64,000 nucleotides of DNA from Comamonadaceae bacterium (lineage in GTDB: Bacteria > Pseudomonadota > Gammaproteobacteria > Burkholderiales > Burkholderiaceae_C), in assembly GCA_947456305.1 (NCBI GenBank), contig CANGPN010000005.1:101570-165569 (forward strand). Reading direction: 5' to 3'. Made by a program: the position numbers and the translations under genes. This document shows positions 53,167 to 61,524 of this stretch, piece after piece. Below the pieces are notes generated by a model that did no database searches, was not told the DNA's origin, and saw nothing but the letters and a program-made list of their open reading frames with translations. How positions within the stretch are numbered: position 1 is the stretch's first letter; each line of letters begins with the position of its first letter.

Positions 53167-54006
53167 TTAGGCAATCTCGCTGGTTTGATTTAATTTTTTC
53201 AAAAGATCTTGGTCCGTCGCCATTCCTGAGCTCTCGCGTATGCGCGCCAAAATCTCGGACTTCAGGGCTCGAAATTCAGTCGAATGCTTCATTTCCTGGT
53301 CACGACGCACTGGCAAAGGAATCGGATAAATGCTGTGGATACGTCCCGGGCGCGGCTGCATCAATATCACGCGTTGACCTAAATAAATGGCTTCGTCAAC
53401 GTCGTGAGTGACAAACACAATGGTTGTTTTTTCTATGCGATGTATGTGCAAAATCAAGTCATGCATCACTTCACGGGTTTGCGCGTCCAAGGCTCCAAAT
53501 GGCTCGTCCATCAGCAGCATGGCTGGCTTACCCATCAAGGCCCGGGCTATCGCTACCCGCTGTTGCATGCCGCCGGATAACTGATTGGGGTAGGCCTTGA
53601 CATATTTGTTCAAACCAATCAGGTCAAGCAGCGCATCGGCACGCCCTGATGCAGCCTCCACATCAGCTGAGGTGATGTCATCGCGGTTCGCTTTTAGACT
53701 GCGGCTGAATTTGATGTTTTCCATCACGTTCAGCCAGGGGTACAGGCTGTAATGCTGGAACACCATGGCTCTGTCTGCACTTGGACCAACGATATCTGCG
53801 CCGTTGCAAATCACTGAGCCGCTGCTGTGGTGCTCCAGTCCGGCCAGAATACGCAAGAGAGTGGATTTACCGCAACCTGAGGCACCGACCAGCGTGACGA
53901 ATTCACCATCTTCGATCATTAAATCAACGCCTTGCAAGGCGGGCACTGAATTGGTGCTCGATGCACCAAAAACTTTAGATAACTGCTGGATATGAACCTT
54001 AGACAT
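53167..54006 (-). CDS. ABC transporter ATPase (guanidine type)
   Basis: A 279-residue ATPase of the nitrate/sulfonate/taurine group: Walker A GASGCGKST (about 39-47), Q-loop MVFQHYSLYPWLNV, signature LSGGMQQRVAIARAL, Walker B AMLLMDEPFGALD. It lies 3 bases after the permease gene and powers uptake of guanidine or a related compound together with that permease and the binding protein at 44800-45861. Confidence 0.92.
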   Translation of the reverse strand: MSKVHIQQLSKVFGASSTNSVPALQGVDLMIEDGEFVTLVGASGCGKSTLLRILAGLEHHSSGSVICNGADIVGPSADRAMVFQHYSLYPWLNVMENIKFSRSLKANRDDITSADVEAASGRADALLDLIGLNKYVKAYPNQLSGGMQQRVAIARALMGKPAMLLMDEPFGALDAQTREVMHDLILHIHRIEKTTIVFVTHDVDEAIYLGQRVILMQPRPGRIHSIYPIPLPVRRDQEMKHSTEFRALKSEILARIRESSGMATDQDLLKKLNQTSEIA

Positions 54007-54009
54007 GGG

Positions 54010-54840
54010 TTAGCTTTCTGTGTGAAGCCAGGGGAAGGAGCGGCGGTGTAGCCAGCGGAAGGCCTGGTCCATGAGCAAGCCTATGAAGCCAATCAAAATG
54101 ATTCCGCCAAAAATTGTGTCGGTTTTCAAGAACCGTTGGGCTTTGAGGATGGAGTAGCCCAGTCCTGAATTGGCCGCAACGAGTTCGGCCACCACCAAAT
54201 ATGTCCAGGCCCAACCCATGGTCAGTCGCAGCGTGTCCAGAATGGCAGGTTTTGCCGATTGCAACAGCACCAACTGGATGATTTCGCTGCGGGTAGCTCC
54301 CATGGTTTGAGCCGCTTCGATCTGCGCACTGGGTACCAGACGCACGTTCTCGGCAACCATCAAAACCATTTGAAAGAAAGTGCCAATGAAGATGATGGAA
54401 ATCTTGGCGCTTTCACCAATGCCCAACCACAGCATGACCAAAGGAATAAAGGCCACGGCAGGCATGTAACGTATGAAATCCGTCAGTGGCTCTAGTAAGG
54501 CTTCCACCGGCTTAAAAGCCCCGATCAACAGGCCAAGGGGAAGGGCGATCACCGCAGAAATGGCAAAGCCCGCCATGACCCTGTACATACTGATCACAGT
54601 GTCACCCCAGAGGTCATCCTCCAGGGTCCAGCTTGCCAATCGGACCAGCACTTCCCAAGGACCTGGAAGAAAAATGGGGTCAACCCAACCGGCGTTATGC
54701 AGCCAAGCCCAGGCCAGCAATGGCGATATCAAACCCAAAGCAGCGAATAACCAATACTGTGTGCGGGTAATTCGCACCGAAATGCCCCAGATGCTGGGTT
54801 GTGGCGGGGGCAGTGAATGTCTTGATAGCGGTGTGGTCAA
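54010..54840 (-). CDS. ABC transporter permease (guanidine type)
   Basis: SsuC/TauC-like permease with about six membrane helices and the EAA-type loop (VRLVPSAQIEAAQTMGATRSE). I place the start at TTG 54840, with GGAG six bases upstream; the frame is open further, but those codons run through the riboswitch (54888-54987) and would make no sense as protein. First gene of the guanidine-degradation operon. Confidence 0.88.
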   Translation of the reverse strand: MTTPLSRHSLPPPQPSIWGISVRITRTQYWLFAALGLISPLLAWAWLHNAGWVDPIFLPGPWEVLVRLASWTLEDDLWGDTVISMYRVMAGFAISAVIALPLGLLIGAFKPVEALLEPLTDFIRYMPAVAFIPLVMLWLGIGESAKISIIFIGTFFQMVLMVAENVRLVPSAQIEAAQTMGATRSEIIQLVLLQSAKPAILDTLRLTMGWAWTYLVVAELVAANSGLGYSILKAQRFLKTDTIFGGIILIGFIGLLMDQAFRWLHRRSFPWLHTES

Positions 54841-54887
54841 TTCAAACTCCAGGTGAACAAATGGCCAGAGATAACAGTCAGCGTGAG

Positions 54888-54987
54888 CCGTGATCTCCCG
54901 GGCTTTTGTCCCTCCGTGGAGCCGCACTTGTTTGCAGCCGACCGCTCTCGGACCAGACGGACTGCAATTGCAATCCCGGAACCCTAG
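54888..54987 (-). ncRNA. Guanidine-I (ykkC) riboswitch, degradation operon
   Basis: Minus strand: CTAGGGTTCCGGG, then a hairpin, GTCTGGTCCGAGAGC, a variable hairpin (TGCAAACAAGTG), and GGAGGGACAAAAGCCCGGGAG ATCACGGC (first 20 bases and the tail given separately). All conserved elements of the guanidine-I class are present, matching the consensus more closely than the copy at 45915-46025. It lies about 47 bases upstream of the TTG start of the permease gene. Guanidinium binding should allow expression of the transporter, carboxylase and deiminase genes. Confidence 0.96.
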
Positions 54988-55050
54988 CTGTCTATGTTGA
55001 CTAATGTGTTGTGCTGTTGTGTGTGACGTTTATCCCTTTGCTTATGCTTA

Positions 55051-55066
55051 AGCAAATTAAATGCCA
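55051..55066 (-). promoter_or_regulatory. Sigma-54-type promoter of the degradation operon
   Basis: On the minus strand this reads TGGCATTTAATTTGCT, again with GG and GC ten bases apart, overlapping the end of the cupin gene. Its 3' half is part of a perfect inverted repeat (TTTGCTTA / TAAGCAAA, 55037-55056). The riboswitch starts about 65 bases downstream. Both guanidine operons therefore share promoter type and riboswitch class. Confidence 0.65.
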
Positions 55067-55719
55067 TCTATTAAATGTCCTGTCTTAACCCATATCGTGC
55101 ATCCTTCCACGCTAAAGGGTTTGTGAGAGCTCATATGCGGGCTTCGCAGCCAGTAACCCTGAGGGTAGCGTCCATGTTCATCTTCAAATATGCCATCCAC
55201 CACAAATATTTCCTCGCCTCCGAAGTGTCGGTGAGGATTGAAGTAAGTGCCGGGTGCCCAGCGGACTAAGGCCGTATGCGTGCCGCCAAAGTTCGATAAA
55301 GGCATTACATTGAGCCCCGGTACCAATCCGGGGTACCAGCTTGTGGTTTGGGTAGGTATGACTACACGTTCAACATCAGATGGATCAAGGTATCTGAGTT
55401 TCACAAATAGCGTGCAACCCGTTTCAGTGAAGGGTGTGTGGCTGGAACCCGGCGGGTTCTTCACATAGGTACCGGCAGGGTATTGGCCAAATTCATCCTG
55501 AAATACCCCTTCAAGCACCAGAAACTCCTCCCCGAGTTCATGAGTGTGGTAACTGAAACTGGAATGGGGTGCGTACCTTACCAAGCTGGTGGCACGAGCA
55601 ATCTCATCGCCATCGCGCTCGAGCATTTTTCTATGAACCCCTTTTTGCGGAGAAGCCATCCAGGACATGGTTGCTGTATTTACAGTTACTTTGAGCTTGA
55701 TATCGGTATGTAGATTCAT
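55057..55719 (-). CDS. Bicupin protein (ChrR-like cupins)
   Basis: Two cupin beta-barrels in tandem, residues about 20-115 and 125-220. Each has a His-rich metal motif, SYHTHELGEEFLVLEG and NPHRHFGGEEIFVVDG, followed by DEFGQYP / DEHGRYP. The pattern resembles the cupin of ChrR anti-sigma factors but the ChrR zinc-finger N-terminus is missing. Role unknown; possibly a metal-dependent sensor or dioxygenase-like enzyme. It lies upstream of the guanidine operon on the same strand and may or may not be part of it. Confidence 0.8.
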   Translation of the reverse strand: MNLHTDIKLKVTVNTATMSWMASPQKGVHRKMLERDGDEIARATSLVRYAPHSSFSYHTHELGEEFLVLEGVFQDEFGQYPAGTYVKNPPGSSHTPFTETGCTLFVKLRYLDPSDVERVVIPTQTTSWYPGLVPGLNVMPLSNFGGTHTALVRWAPGTYFNPHRHFGGEEIFVVDGIFEDEHGRYPQGYWLRSPHMSSHKPFSVEGCTIWVKTGHLIDGI

Positions 55720-55773
55720 GTTCTGTCTTGTTTAAGTGGGTAAATTAGTTAAATCAAAATTAGTACAGTGCAT

Positions 55774-55802
55774 GTGCAATATCCTTTGTAAAGGATTGGC
55801 AC
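55774..55802. promoter_or_regulatory. Long inverted repeat between divergent genes (probable operator)
   Basis: GTGC-AAT-ATCCTTT-GT-AAAGGAT-TG-GCAC: inner arms ATCCTTT/AAAGGAT are perfect seven-base complements around a two-base centre and the outer GTGC/GCAC also pair. It lies between the divergent cupin and PRTase genes, as expected of a repressor or activator site. Confidence 0.45.
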
Positions 55803-55902
55803 AAACAGTCACTAAAGTTAAGCGTGATTCTTTTTCACTTGGTGGAGGTGGAAACAGTCATTCAAGAACCGTGATAATTTGCATTTTGAGAGGTTAAATT
55901 TT

Positions 55903-56001
55903 ATGGTTAGTCATCTATCGGGTGTTCATGACATTAACGATAACGCTAAACAACATTGGACAATTCCGAATGAAAAACTGTTGCGGGCAACAGTTGATTA
56001 A
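55903..56001 (+). CDS. Possible 32-residue upstream ORF coupled to the PRTase gene
   Basis: ATG at 55903 with AGAGG about nine bases upstream, encoding MVSHLSGVHDINDNAKQHWT and ending at a TAA that shares its last base with the ATG of the PRTase gene (TAATG). The coupling and the ribosome binding site are better than those of the PRTase gene itself, so translation of the downstream gene probably depends on this frame. Whether the peptide has a role is unknown. Confidence 0.4.
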   Translation: MVSHLSGVHDINDNAKQHWTIPNEKLLRATVD

Positions 56002-57200
56002 TGGGTAATTTTCTCGATGTTACCGGTCATCTGGCTGAGCCGGTTATGCAACGTCTTTCTCTTCCCACTGGTGTTTTGGAGGTGAAGATTGATTCCTGTG
56101 CTTTTAAGCAGGATGATTTAATCGAATTTGCAGCTAGAAACAATATGCGCCGTGGCTTTCATTTTTTAAGCAAAGTGATTGGCAAGCATTGGCCTGTTGC
56201 TCCTCATTTAATGCTTACTATCCATGAATATCTTGCATCGCGCATACCGAATGGATTACCGCAGCCAGTGGTTTTTATAGCAATGGCTGAAACTGGAATA
56301 GGCTTAGGACAAGGAGTATTTGAAGCATACAAAGCCTCACATCCTCAAAGCGATGCCCTTTTTTTGCATTCCACGCGCTACCATCTTCAAGGGCAAACTT
56401 GCATCGAATTCTCAGAAACGCATAGTCACGCGCCCAGACATTTTTTACATCTGCCCACTCAGGCCGTATTTAAAAAAATATTGACGTCTGCTCGGTCATT
56501 GGTATTGGTGGATGATGAAGCAAGTACAGGTAACACATTAGAGAATCTAGCTTCAACCGTTCGCGAATTGAATCACTTTATTGAGCATATACATCTGGCT
56601 GTCATCTCCAACTTTATGGGTTCCGAAGCCAATCAGAGTTTATGCAATCGCTTTGATGCTTCAGTTACTCTGGGTTGTGCACTAAATGGAGAATATTCTT
56701 TCAAAGCAGAAAACATGCAGGAGGCTACCTGCAAGGCACAGTTGTTTATAGCTAATGTCGATAGGGGAGCAAGCCCATCTTTCGGGCGAATGGGCTTGGA
56801 CAGGCCGATCAGTCAACCGGATCTACTTGCAGAAAGACTGAATACGAATATCGATTCTCATCACCGTGTGTTGGTTCTCGGTACAGGGGAGTTCTTACAT
56901 ATGGCTTTTCTTCTTGCCAAGTCGCTGGAAGCATTGGGTGTCAGTGTCGCCGTGCAGTCCACCACCCGTTCTCCCATTTTGAATTGGGGCGCAGTCAGCA
57001 ACACGCTGGAACTGACAGACAACTACGCTGAAGGTATAAAAAACTATCTTTATAATTTTTTTCCAGAGGATTACGATCACATATTTATTTGCCACGAAAC
57101 GCCACCTAATCAAGCTTTGCATCATCTTGCTAAAACTGTTGGCGGTCGTTTATTTCATTTTTTATCAGAACACCACATTGAAGAAATTCCTGTTTGTTGA
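56001..57200 (+). CDS. Phosphoribosyltransferase-TRSP protein of a Ter biosynthetic module
   Basis: The N-terminal two thirds form a PRTase-fold domain with a PRPP-binding loop VLVDDEASTGNT (about 169-180), and RFHFLS..., and the C-terminal part (from about 255) carries the TRSP motif region and RVLVLGTGEFLHMAFLLA. This is the PRTase_2/TRSP architecture found in Ter clusters, where it has been predicted to help make a nucleoside-like metabolite. No ribosome binding site of its own is visible; translation is probably coupled to the small upstream frame. Confidence 0.82.
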   Translation: MGNFLDVTGHLAEPVMQRLSLPTGVLEVKIDSCAFKQDDLIEFAARNNMRRGFHFLSKVIGKHWPVAPHLMLTIHEYLASRIPNGLPQPVVFIAMAETGIGLGQGVFEAYKASHPQSDALFLHSTRYHLQGQTCIEFSETHSHAPRHFLHLPTQAVFKKILTSARSLVLVDDEASTGNTLENLASTVRELNHFIEHIHLAVISNFMGSEANQSLCNRFDASVTLGCALNGEYSFKAENMQEATCKAQLFIANVDRGASPSFGRMGLDRPISQPDLLAERLNTNIDSHHRVLVLGTGEFLHMAFLLAKSLEALGVSVAVQSTTRSPILNWGAVSNTLELTDNYAEGIKNYLYNFFPEDYDHIFICHETPPNQALHHLAKTVGGRLFHFLSEHHIEEIPVC

Positions 57201-57930
57201 TCTGGACGATACGCTCTTCCAGTCGCTAGGTAAATCCCTTGGCAAACCGGATTTACACCCGGCCGCTTTCCTTAAAGACGGATCTGCGTATTCATTTACA
57301 ACGCCTCTTCAGCGATCTTTATTCGAAATGATTGACAGGGAGATGACTCTTATTCCGGTAACTGCTCGCAACCACAATGCGCTGAATCGGGTTGGATTGA
57401 AATTTTTCAGCTATTCCGTCATTGATTACGGTGGGGTTGTGTTGGAGCCGGATGGATCCATTGACAAGTCTTGGATGAATCTTATGCAAGTTGACTTGTC
57501 TGGTGCATTAGATGGATTGAATGAAATCAAAGATATGATTAATCAGTTTTCAATAAGGGCTGGTTACAAGGCCAGGGCTCGTCTAATAGAAGACTATTCA
57601 ATGCCGTTCTACGTTGTTTATAAAGATCCGGATAAGCAGGCTGAACCGCTTGAGCGTATTACTTCAGAAATTCTCGAACCTTGGATCGCCACGGCGGGTA
57701 GCGATTTTTACTTTAACCGCAATGGTAATAACCTGGCTGTGCTTCCCGTAAAGCTGAACAAGACACGCGCAGTTCAATATTTGCGCCAAATACTGCAGAA
57801 TCAATACGGCGACATTTTGACGATCGGCATGGGTGACAGTAAATCCGATGCACGTTTCATGGCCTCCTGCGACTACGCCATTATTCCCAGCGGCACTCAA
57901 CTTTCTGCATTGACATTAGCAATGCTATGA
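57178..57930 (+). CDS. HAD hydrolase (Cof-like) of the Ter biosynthetic module
   Basis: Starting at TTG 57178 the product begins MKKFLFVDLDDTLFQS, with nucleophile Asp8 and acid/base Asp10; TIGMGDSKSDARFM near the C-terminus carries the second metal-site acids. The C2-type cap lies between. Overlap of 23 bases with the PRTase-TRSP gene and ATGA overlap with the next gene tie the three together. A TTG at 57127 would also be in frame but would place a foreign hydrophobic extension before the catalytic strand. Confidence 0.85.
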   Translation: MKKFLFVDLDDTLFQSLGKSLGKPDLHPAAFLKDGSAYSFTTPLQRSLFEMIDREMTLIPVTARNHNALNRVGLKFFSYSVIDYGGVVLEPDGSIDKSWMNLMQVDLSGALDGLNEIKDMINQFSIRAGYKARARLIEDYSMPFYVVYKDPDKQAEPLERITSEILEPWIATAGSDFYFNRNGNNLAVLPVKLNKTRAVQYLRQILQNQYGDILTIGMGDSKSDARFMASCDYAIIPSGTQLSALTLAML

Positions 57931-59018
57931 ATTTTTCGGGTAGTTATCAACAAGACGAGGTCACTTTTTTACTGAAGCAATTGCTTCCTCTGCCTGTCAT
58001 TGATTTGGTTCTGAAAGAGCAACTTATTCAGTCCGGTACCAGGCACTACAGCGAGATGCTTTCGCCTGAAATATTACCTTCGCCGAGTTATCTTGAGGCT
58101 TTTCGGCATGCTTGTGAAGTCAATCGAAAGCAGATGGCCCGTGGTTGTCTGATGCTGGCTGCTTACATTGCACAGCAGCGCGAGGGTGCAATCACATTGG
58201 TGTCCTTGGTGCGAGCCGGAACGCCTGTTGGCGTTATTCTTAAACACTTGCTTGAACAAGTTTTCAAGCGAAAGGTTAAACACTATTCACTTTCTATTAT
58301 TCGGGATCGCGGCATTGATGCTGTTGCACTTAGTCATATTTTGATTCAAGGACATGCACCTGAGTCTATTGTTTTTATTGACGGATGGACAGGCAAGGGT
58401 GTGATATCGCGCGAATTGATGAAGGCTGTCAGCGATTTCAATCAAAAGCACTCTGTCTCTATTGATCCGGGACTTTACGTTTTGTCCGATCTTGCGGGTT
58501 GTGCCGCTTACGCTGCATCGTCGGATGATTACTTAATCCCTTCTAGTATTTTGAATGCAACCGTTTCCGGGTTGGTGAGCCGTTCCGTTCTTAATGAATC
58601 AATCGGCCCGGCGGAATTCCATGGTTGTGTTTATTACAAAGAATTCGAGCCGTATGACTTGTCGCGTAAATTTGTCGAAGATGTAGTTAACGAAGGAATT
58701 GCTCAAGCAAAAGACGGCTTACCCGTTCCGATGCTTTTCGATAGTGCTGACAAAACTGCTGTCTCTTTAGAGTTTATTTTTACCACCATGTCTAAGCATG
58801 GCATTACCGATGAAAATTTGATCAAACCAGGCATTGGAGAGGCAACTCGCGTGCTACTTCGTCGTGTGCCGCAGGTGTTGATTTTGCGAAATCCGAGCTC
58901 GATAGATGTGTCTCATTTAAGGCTACTGGCGGCTGAGAAGTCAGTTCCAGTCACGGTAGATTCAAACCTGCCTTACCAAGCCGTTGCTATCATAAGAAGT
59001 ACCTTAGGTGCCAAATAA
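57927..59018 (+). CDS. stiP: StiP-type PRTase/cysteine protease with PELOTA RNA-binding domain
   Basis: A 363-residue protein of the StiP family (PF11202): LSPEILPSPSYLEAFRHACE, VSLVRAGTPVGVILKHLL, and the PRPP-like loop VFIDGWTGKGVISREL (about 148-163). The C-terminal third (about 270-363, RVLLRRVPQVLILRNPSSIDVSHLRLLA) fits the PELOTA_1 domain. It is the third gene of the trio, and this pair of domains is known from Ter-associated operons. The enzymatic role (PRTase or protease) is debated. Confidence 0.85.
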   Translation: MNFSGSYQQDEVTFLLKQLLPLPVIDLVLKEQLIQSGTRHYSEMLSPEILPSPSYLEAFRHACEVNRKQMARGCLMLAAYIAQQREGAITLVSLVRAGTPVGVILKHLLEQVFKRKVKHYSLSIIRDRGIDAVALSHILIQGHAPESIVFIDGWTGKGVISRELMKAVSDFNQKHSVSIDPGLYVLSDLAGCAAYAASSDDYLIPSSILNATVSGLVSRSVLNESIGPAEFHGCVYYKEFEPYDLSRKFVEDVVNEGIAQAKDGLPVPMLFDSADKTAVSLEFIFTTMSKHGITDENLIKPGIGEATRVLLRRVPQVLILRNPSSIDVSHLRLLAAEKSVPVTVDSNLPYQAVAIIRSTLGAK

Positions 59019-59155
59019 TTTAAGATCTCTTTCAGGATAAAGAATGATTCAGTCGGCACACATTATTTCAGCCTGAATCCCGCCACTATGAACGGAATCA
59101 AAAGCCAGCACTACAGCACAAATATGATCCTTTTACATCATTCTATGGGGCCGAT

Positions 59156-59317
59156 TCAGTCTGTGGTTTTTTGAATAGCACCGAGATCTTCATTTCTCAC
59201 GTCCAAGGGCAAAGGCATGCACATTTTTTCTCCATCCCAAACCTGGCCACACCAGCAAATCCCTTCGTTATTGATGATGCAGGTGCCTGTTCCACAACAT
59301 CTTGTATCTTCATTCAT
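59156..59317 (-). CDS. Small cysteine-rich protein, 53 residues
   Basis: A short frame that begins MNEDTRCCGTGTCIINNEGI and has six Cys (7, 8, 13, 21, 23, 33) within 33 residues, a pattern suitable for metal binding; the end is acidic. AAAGGA sits about seven bases upstream of the ATG. Codon use looks coding. It resembles small proteins annotated as hypothetical in betaproteobacteria. It runs opposite to stiP and just downstream of the TIGR03643 gene. Confidence 0.6.
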   Translation of the reverse strand: MNEDTRCCGTGTCIINNEGICWCGQVWDGEKMCMPLPLDVRNEDLGAIQKTTD

Positions 59318-59346
59318 ATGCAATCCTTTATTATTTATTTAGGTGT

Positions 59347-59634
59347 TTAGCAATTAGCTCTGCGGTGATCCGCGATTTGCCGGTCATGGAATTTCATCTC
59401 AGAACTTCTTAACGCACGATGTTTGGTCGCACGGCCTTTGACTCTTGCTCTCCACAAAGTAAATGACTGAGGTTTGAGTTCAGATCGCATGAGACTGATG
59501 ACTTCCCCTTCGGTAAGCCCAGTTCTCTCTTGAATAGATTCAAATGAAGTACGGTCCTCCCAGGCCATTTGAATGACAAACGAGACATCGCCTGAGGTTA
59601 GTTTTTTGTTTTTGATGATCTTGCTGACGGGCAT
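59347..59634 (-). CDS. TIGR03643 family protein (DUF2805)
   Basis: A 95-residue helical protein, basic throughout, that matches the TIGR03643/DUF2805 pattern: MAWEDRTSFESIQERTGLTEGEVISLMR, followed by SFTLWRARVKGRATKHRAL. It looks like a small helix-turn-helix protein and probably binds nucleic acid, but its role is unknown. Confidence 0.85.
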   Translation of the reverse strand: MPVSKIIKNKKLTSGDVSFVIQMAWEDRTSFESIQERTGLTEGEVISLMRSELKPQSFTLWRARVKGRATKHRALRSSEMKFHDRQIADHRRANC

Positions 59635-59972
59635 TTGCTCATTCCAAAGGGGTGGGACATCAGATTTTGCTTTGAATATGTTTTATCGTTATTTAAATTA
59701 ATTAATCTTTCTAATTTTACGGAAATATCAGGTTTTGTCATTTGTGACTCAAAATTCCTTAATCTCATAAATTAGCCATGTCCAGATTCAGGCCTGCGCC
59801 ACTTAGAGACTGTGTCGGTGCTCATAGGCCAAAAACTAGCGGTGTTCCAGTAACCAACCTGCGATTCACGGAGTAATCCTGTCAGTAAGATGATTCTCAT
59901 AGCTAAAGACAAGCGATTCAGGCATTTAATCTGGAATTGAGTAATATGTCAGGTTAGGTAAAGGTTTTAATC
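59635..59972. promoter_or_regulatory. Intergenic region upstream of the third caspase gene
   Basis: About 340 bases without a gene. Close to the caspase start, 59935-59947 reads AATTGAGTAATAT, the 13-mer also found upstream of the exported-protein operon (3444-3456), followed by GGTTAGGTAAAGG, partly matching GGTTTGTCAAAG at the first locus. AAAGG precedes the ATG at 59973. A shared promoter or operator is plausible. Confidence 0.4.
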
Positions 59973-61511
59973 ATGAATTTATTGAATAGACCCACAATAT
60001 CGGCGTTGATAGTATTTTGTGTTGGCAGTGCTATGGCACAGAGTCAATTGCCGTCCTGCGCGGGCAAAGATGCCAGGCGCTGGACAAACTGCCAAGGTGT
60101 CATCAATTTCATCAATGGCGACCGCTATGAGGGCGAATTCAGGGACGGCAAATGGAATGGTTGGGGTACTTATTACCACTTGGCCAACAATCAGTTTCGT
60201 GGCGATAAATACACAGGTCAGTTCCTGAACGGTTCCCGCCAAGGTAGTGGACGGTATACCTCTGCCAACGGCGGTGAAACTCTAGAAGGCATTTGGAACT
60301 CAGGCGCGTTTGTTCGGGCGGAGAGGGTGAATATTCCGGCCCCTAATGATTTTGCTTTGCTAGAAGAGCGTAAACGCATTGAAGAAGAAAAAATGCGTCT
60401 GTCTGAGGAGCGCCGCCAGATGGACGAAGAACGTAAAAGGCGAGAAACCGCCAAAGCCAATGCAAAGATAGATTTACGCATTTCGACGACCAAGCCTGAC
60501 GCAAGCGGAATTGTTATCTTCAATATCCAAACAGGAACAGATACCAGTTCTTTGAAAATCAACGGTGAAGAACAGGGGTCAAATGAACAGGGCACTTACC
60601 AGATCAAGCGACTGCCTAAGGTGGGGCAGGACACGGTTTACAGCATTGTGGCCTCTGATGTCTATGGCAACACCAAAAATGCCAGCATCACTCTGAGTGC
60701 TCGTGCGCTTAAAAGCGCAGAAAGTGTTGAAAGCTTAAGTCCTGAAAAAATGAAGGTATCCCAGTCAAGGGATGCTGTTGCCATCATCATTGGTATTCAA
60801 GACTACAAACGGCTACCAAAAGCTGAATTTGCCAGTGACGATGCAAGGGCTTTTTACGACTACGCAGTGCGTGCCTTAGGGGTCAGGCCACAAAATATAA
60901 AAATGCTGATTGACGCTGAGGCCGAGCAGGTTGAAATTTACCGCGCCTTCAAAATATGGCTGCCTGGATTTGTAAAAAAAGAAATGACAGATGTTTATGT
61001 TTTTTACAGCGGACACGGACTGCCATCAACAGACGGTAAATCGTTATACCTATTGCCTCAAGGAGTTGACAAAGACTTTCTGGCTGAAACAGGGGTCGAC
61101 CAAAGCAAAATCATTACAGCATTGAACGACTTAAAGCCAAGATCAGTGACTATTTTTATTGATAGTTGTTATAGCGGCAGTACCCGTACAGGAGAAACAT
61201 TACTGGCAAGTGCGAGACCGATCGCACTGAAAACAGAGGAATACACATTTCCCAGCAACTTTACAGTCATATCGGCTTCGTCCTTTAATCAGATTTCTTC
61301 TTCAAGCCCAGAGCTAAAACATGGAATTTTTAGTTTTTATCTGATGAAAGGACTAGAAGGCGAAGCCAGCGAGAAAAAGGATGGAAAGATAACTGTACGA
61401 GAATTACATAACTACCTTGCTGAGATGATTCCAAGGCAGGCCATGCGAATGAATCGGACACAGCAGCCACAGTTGATTGGTGACCTTGATAGGGTGCTGG
61501 TGAACAGATAA
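59973..61511 (+). CDS. Exported MORN-repeat caspase family protein, second copy
   Basis: A paralog of the gene at 10077-11615 with the same length (512) and the same parts: signal peptide (SAMAQ), MORN repeats (RYEGEFRDGKWNGWGTYY), coiled coil (LLEERKRIEEEKMRLSEERR), Ig-like domain and caspase domain with His348 (YSGHG) and Cys399 (DSCYSG). The DLNGDGK calcium-like loop of the first copy is changed to EKKDGKITVREL. It lies next to Ter genes again and is followed by an FGE-fold protein rather than the short exported protein. Confidence 0.87.
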   Translation: MNLLNRPTISALIVFCVGSAMAQSQLPSCAGKDARRWTNCQGVINFINGDRYEGEFRDGKWNGWGTYYHLANNQFRGDKYTGQFLNGSRQGSGRYTSANGGETLEGIWNSGAFVRAERVNIPAPNDFALLEERKRIEEEKMRLSEERRQMDEERKRRETAKANAKIDLRISTTKPDASGIVIFNIQTGTDTSSLKINGEEQGSNEQGTYQIKRLPKVGQDTVYSIVASDVYGNTKNASITLSARALKSAESVESLSPEKMKVSQSRDAVAIIIGIQDYKRLPKAEFASDDARAFYDYAVRALGVRPQNIKMLIDAEAEQVEIYRAFKIWLPGFVKKEMTDVYVFYSGHGLPSTDGKSLYLLPQGVDKDFLAETGVDQSKIITALNDLKPRSVTIFIDSCYSGSTRTGETLLASARPIALKTEEYTFPSNFTVISASSFNQISSSSPELKHGIFSFYLMKGLEGEASEKKDGKITVRELHNYLAEMIPRQAMRMNRTQQPQLIGDLDRVLVNR

Positions 61512-61524
61512 TGAGTTCGATTGA

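Noticed and set aside
54841..54927. Longer permease start at 54927
   Set aside because: The added codons run through riboswitch sequence; the TTG at 54840 with GGAG six bases upstream is better placed.
59047..59080. GATTCAG...CTGAATC hairpin downstream of stiP
   Set aside because: Seven-base arms with a long loop and no T-run; could arise by chance and is not convincing as a terminator.
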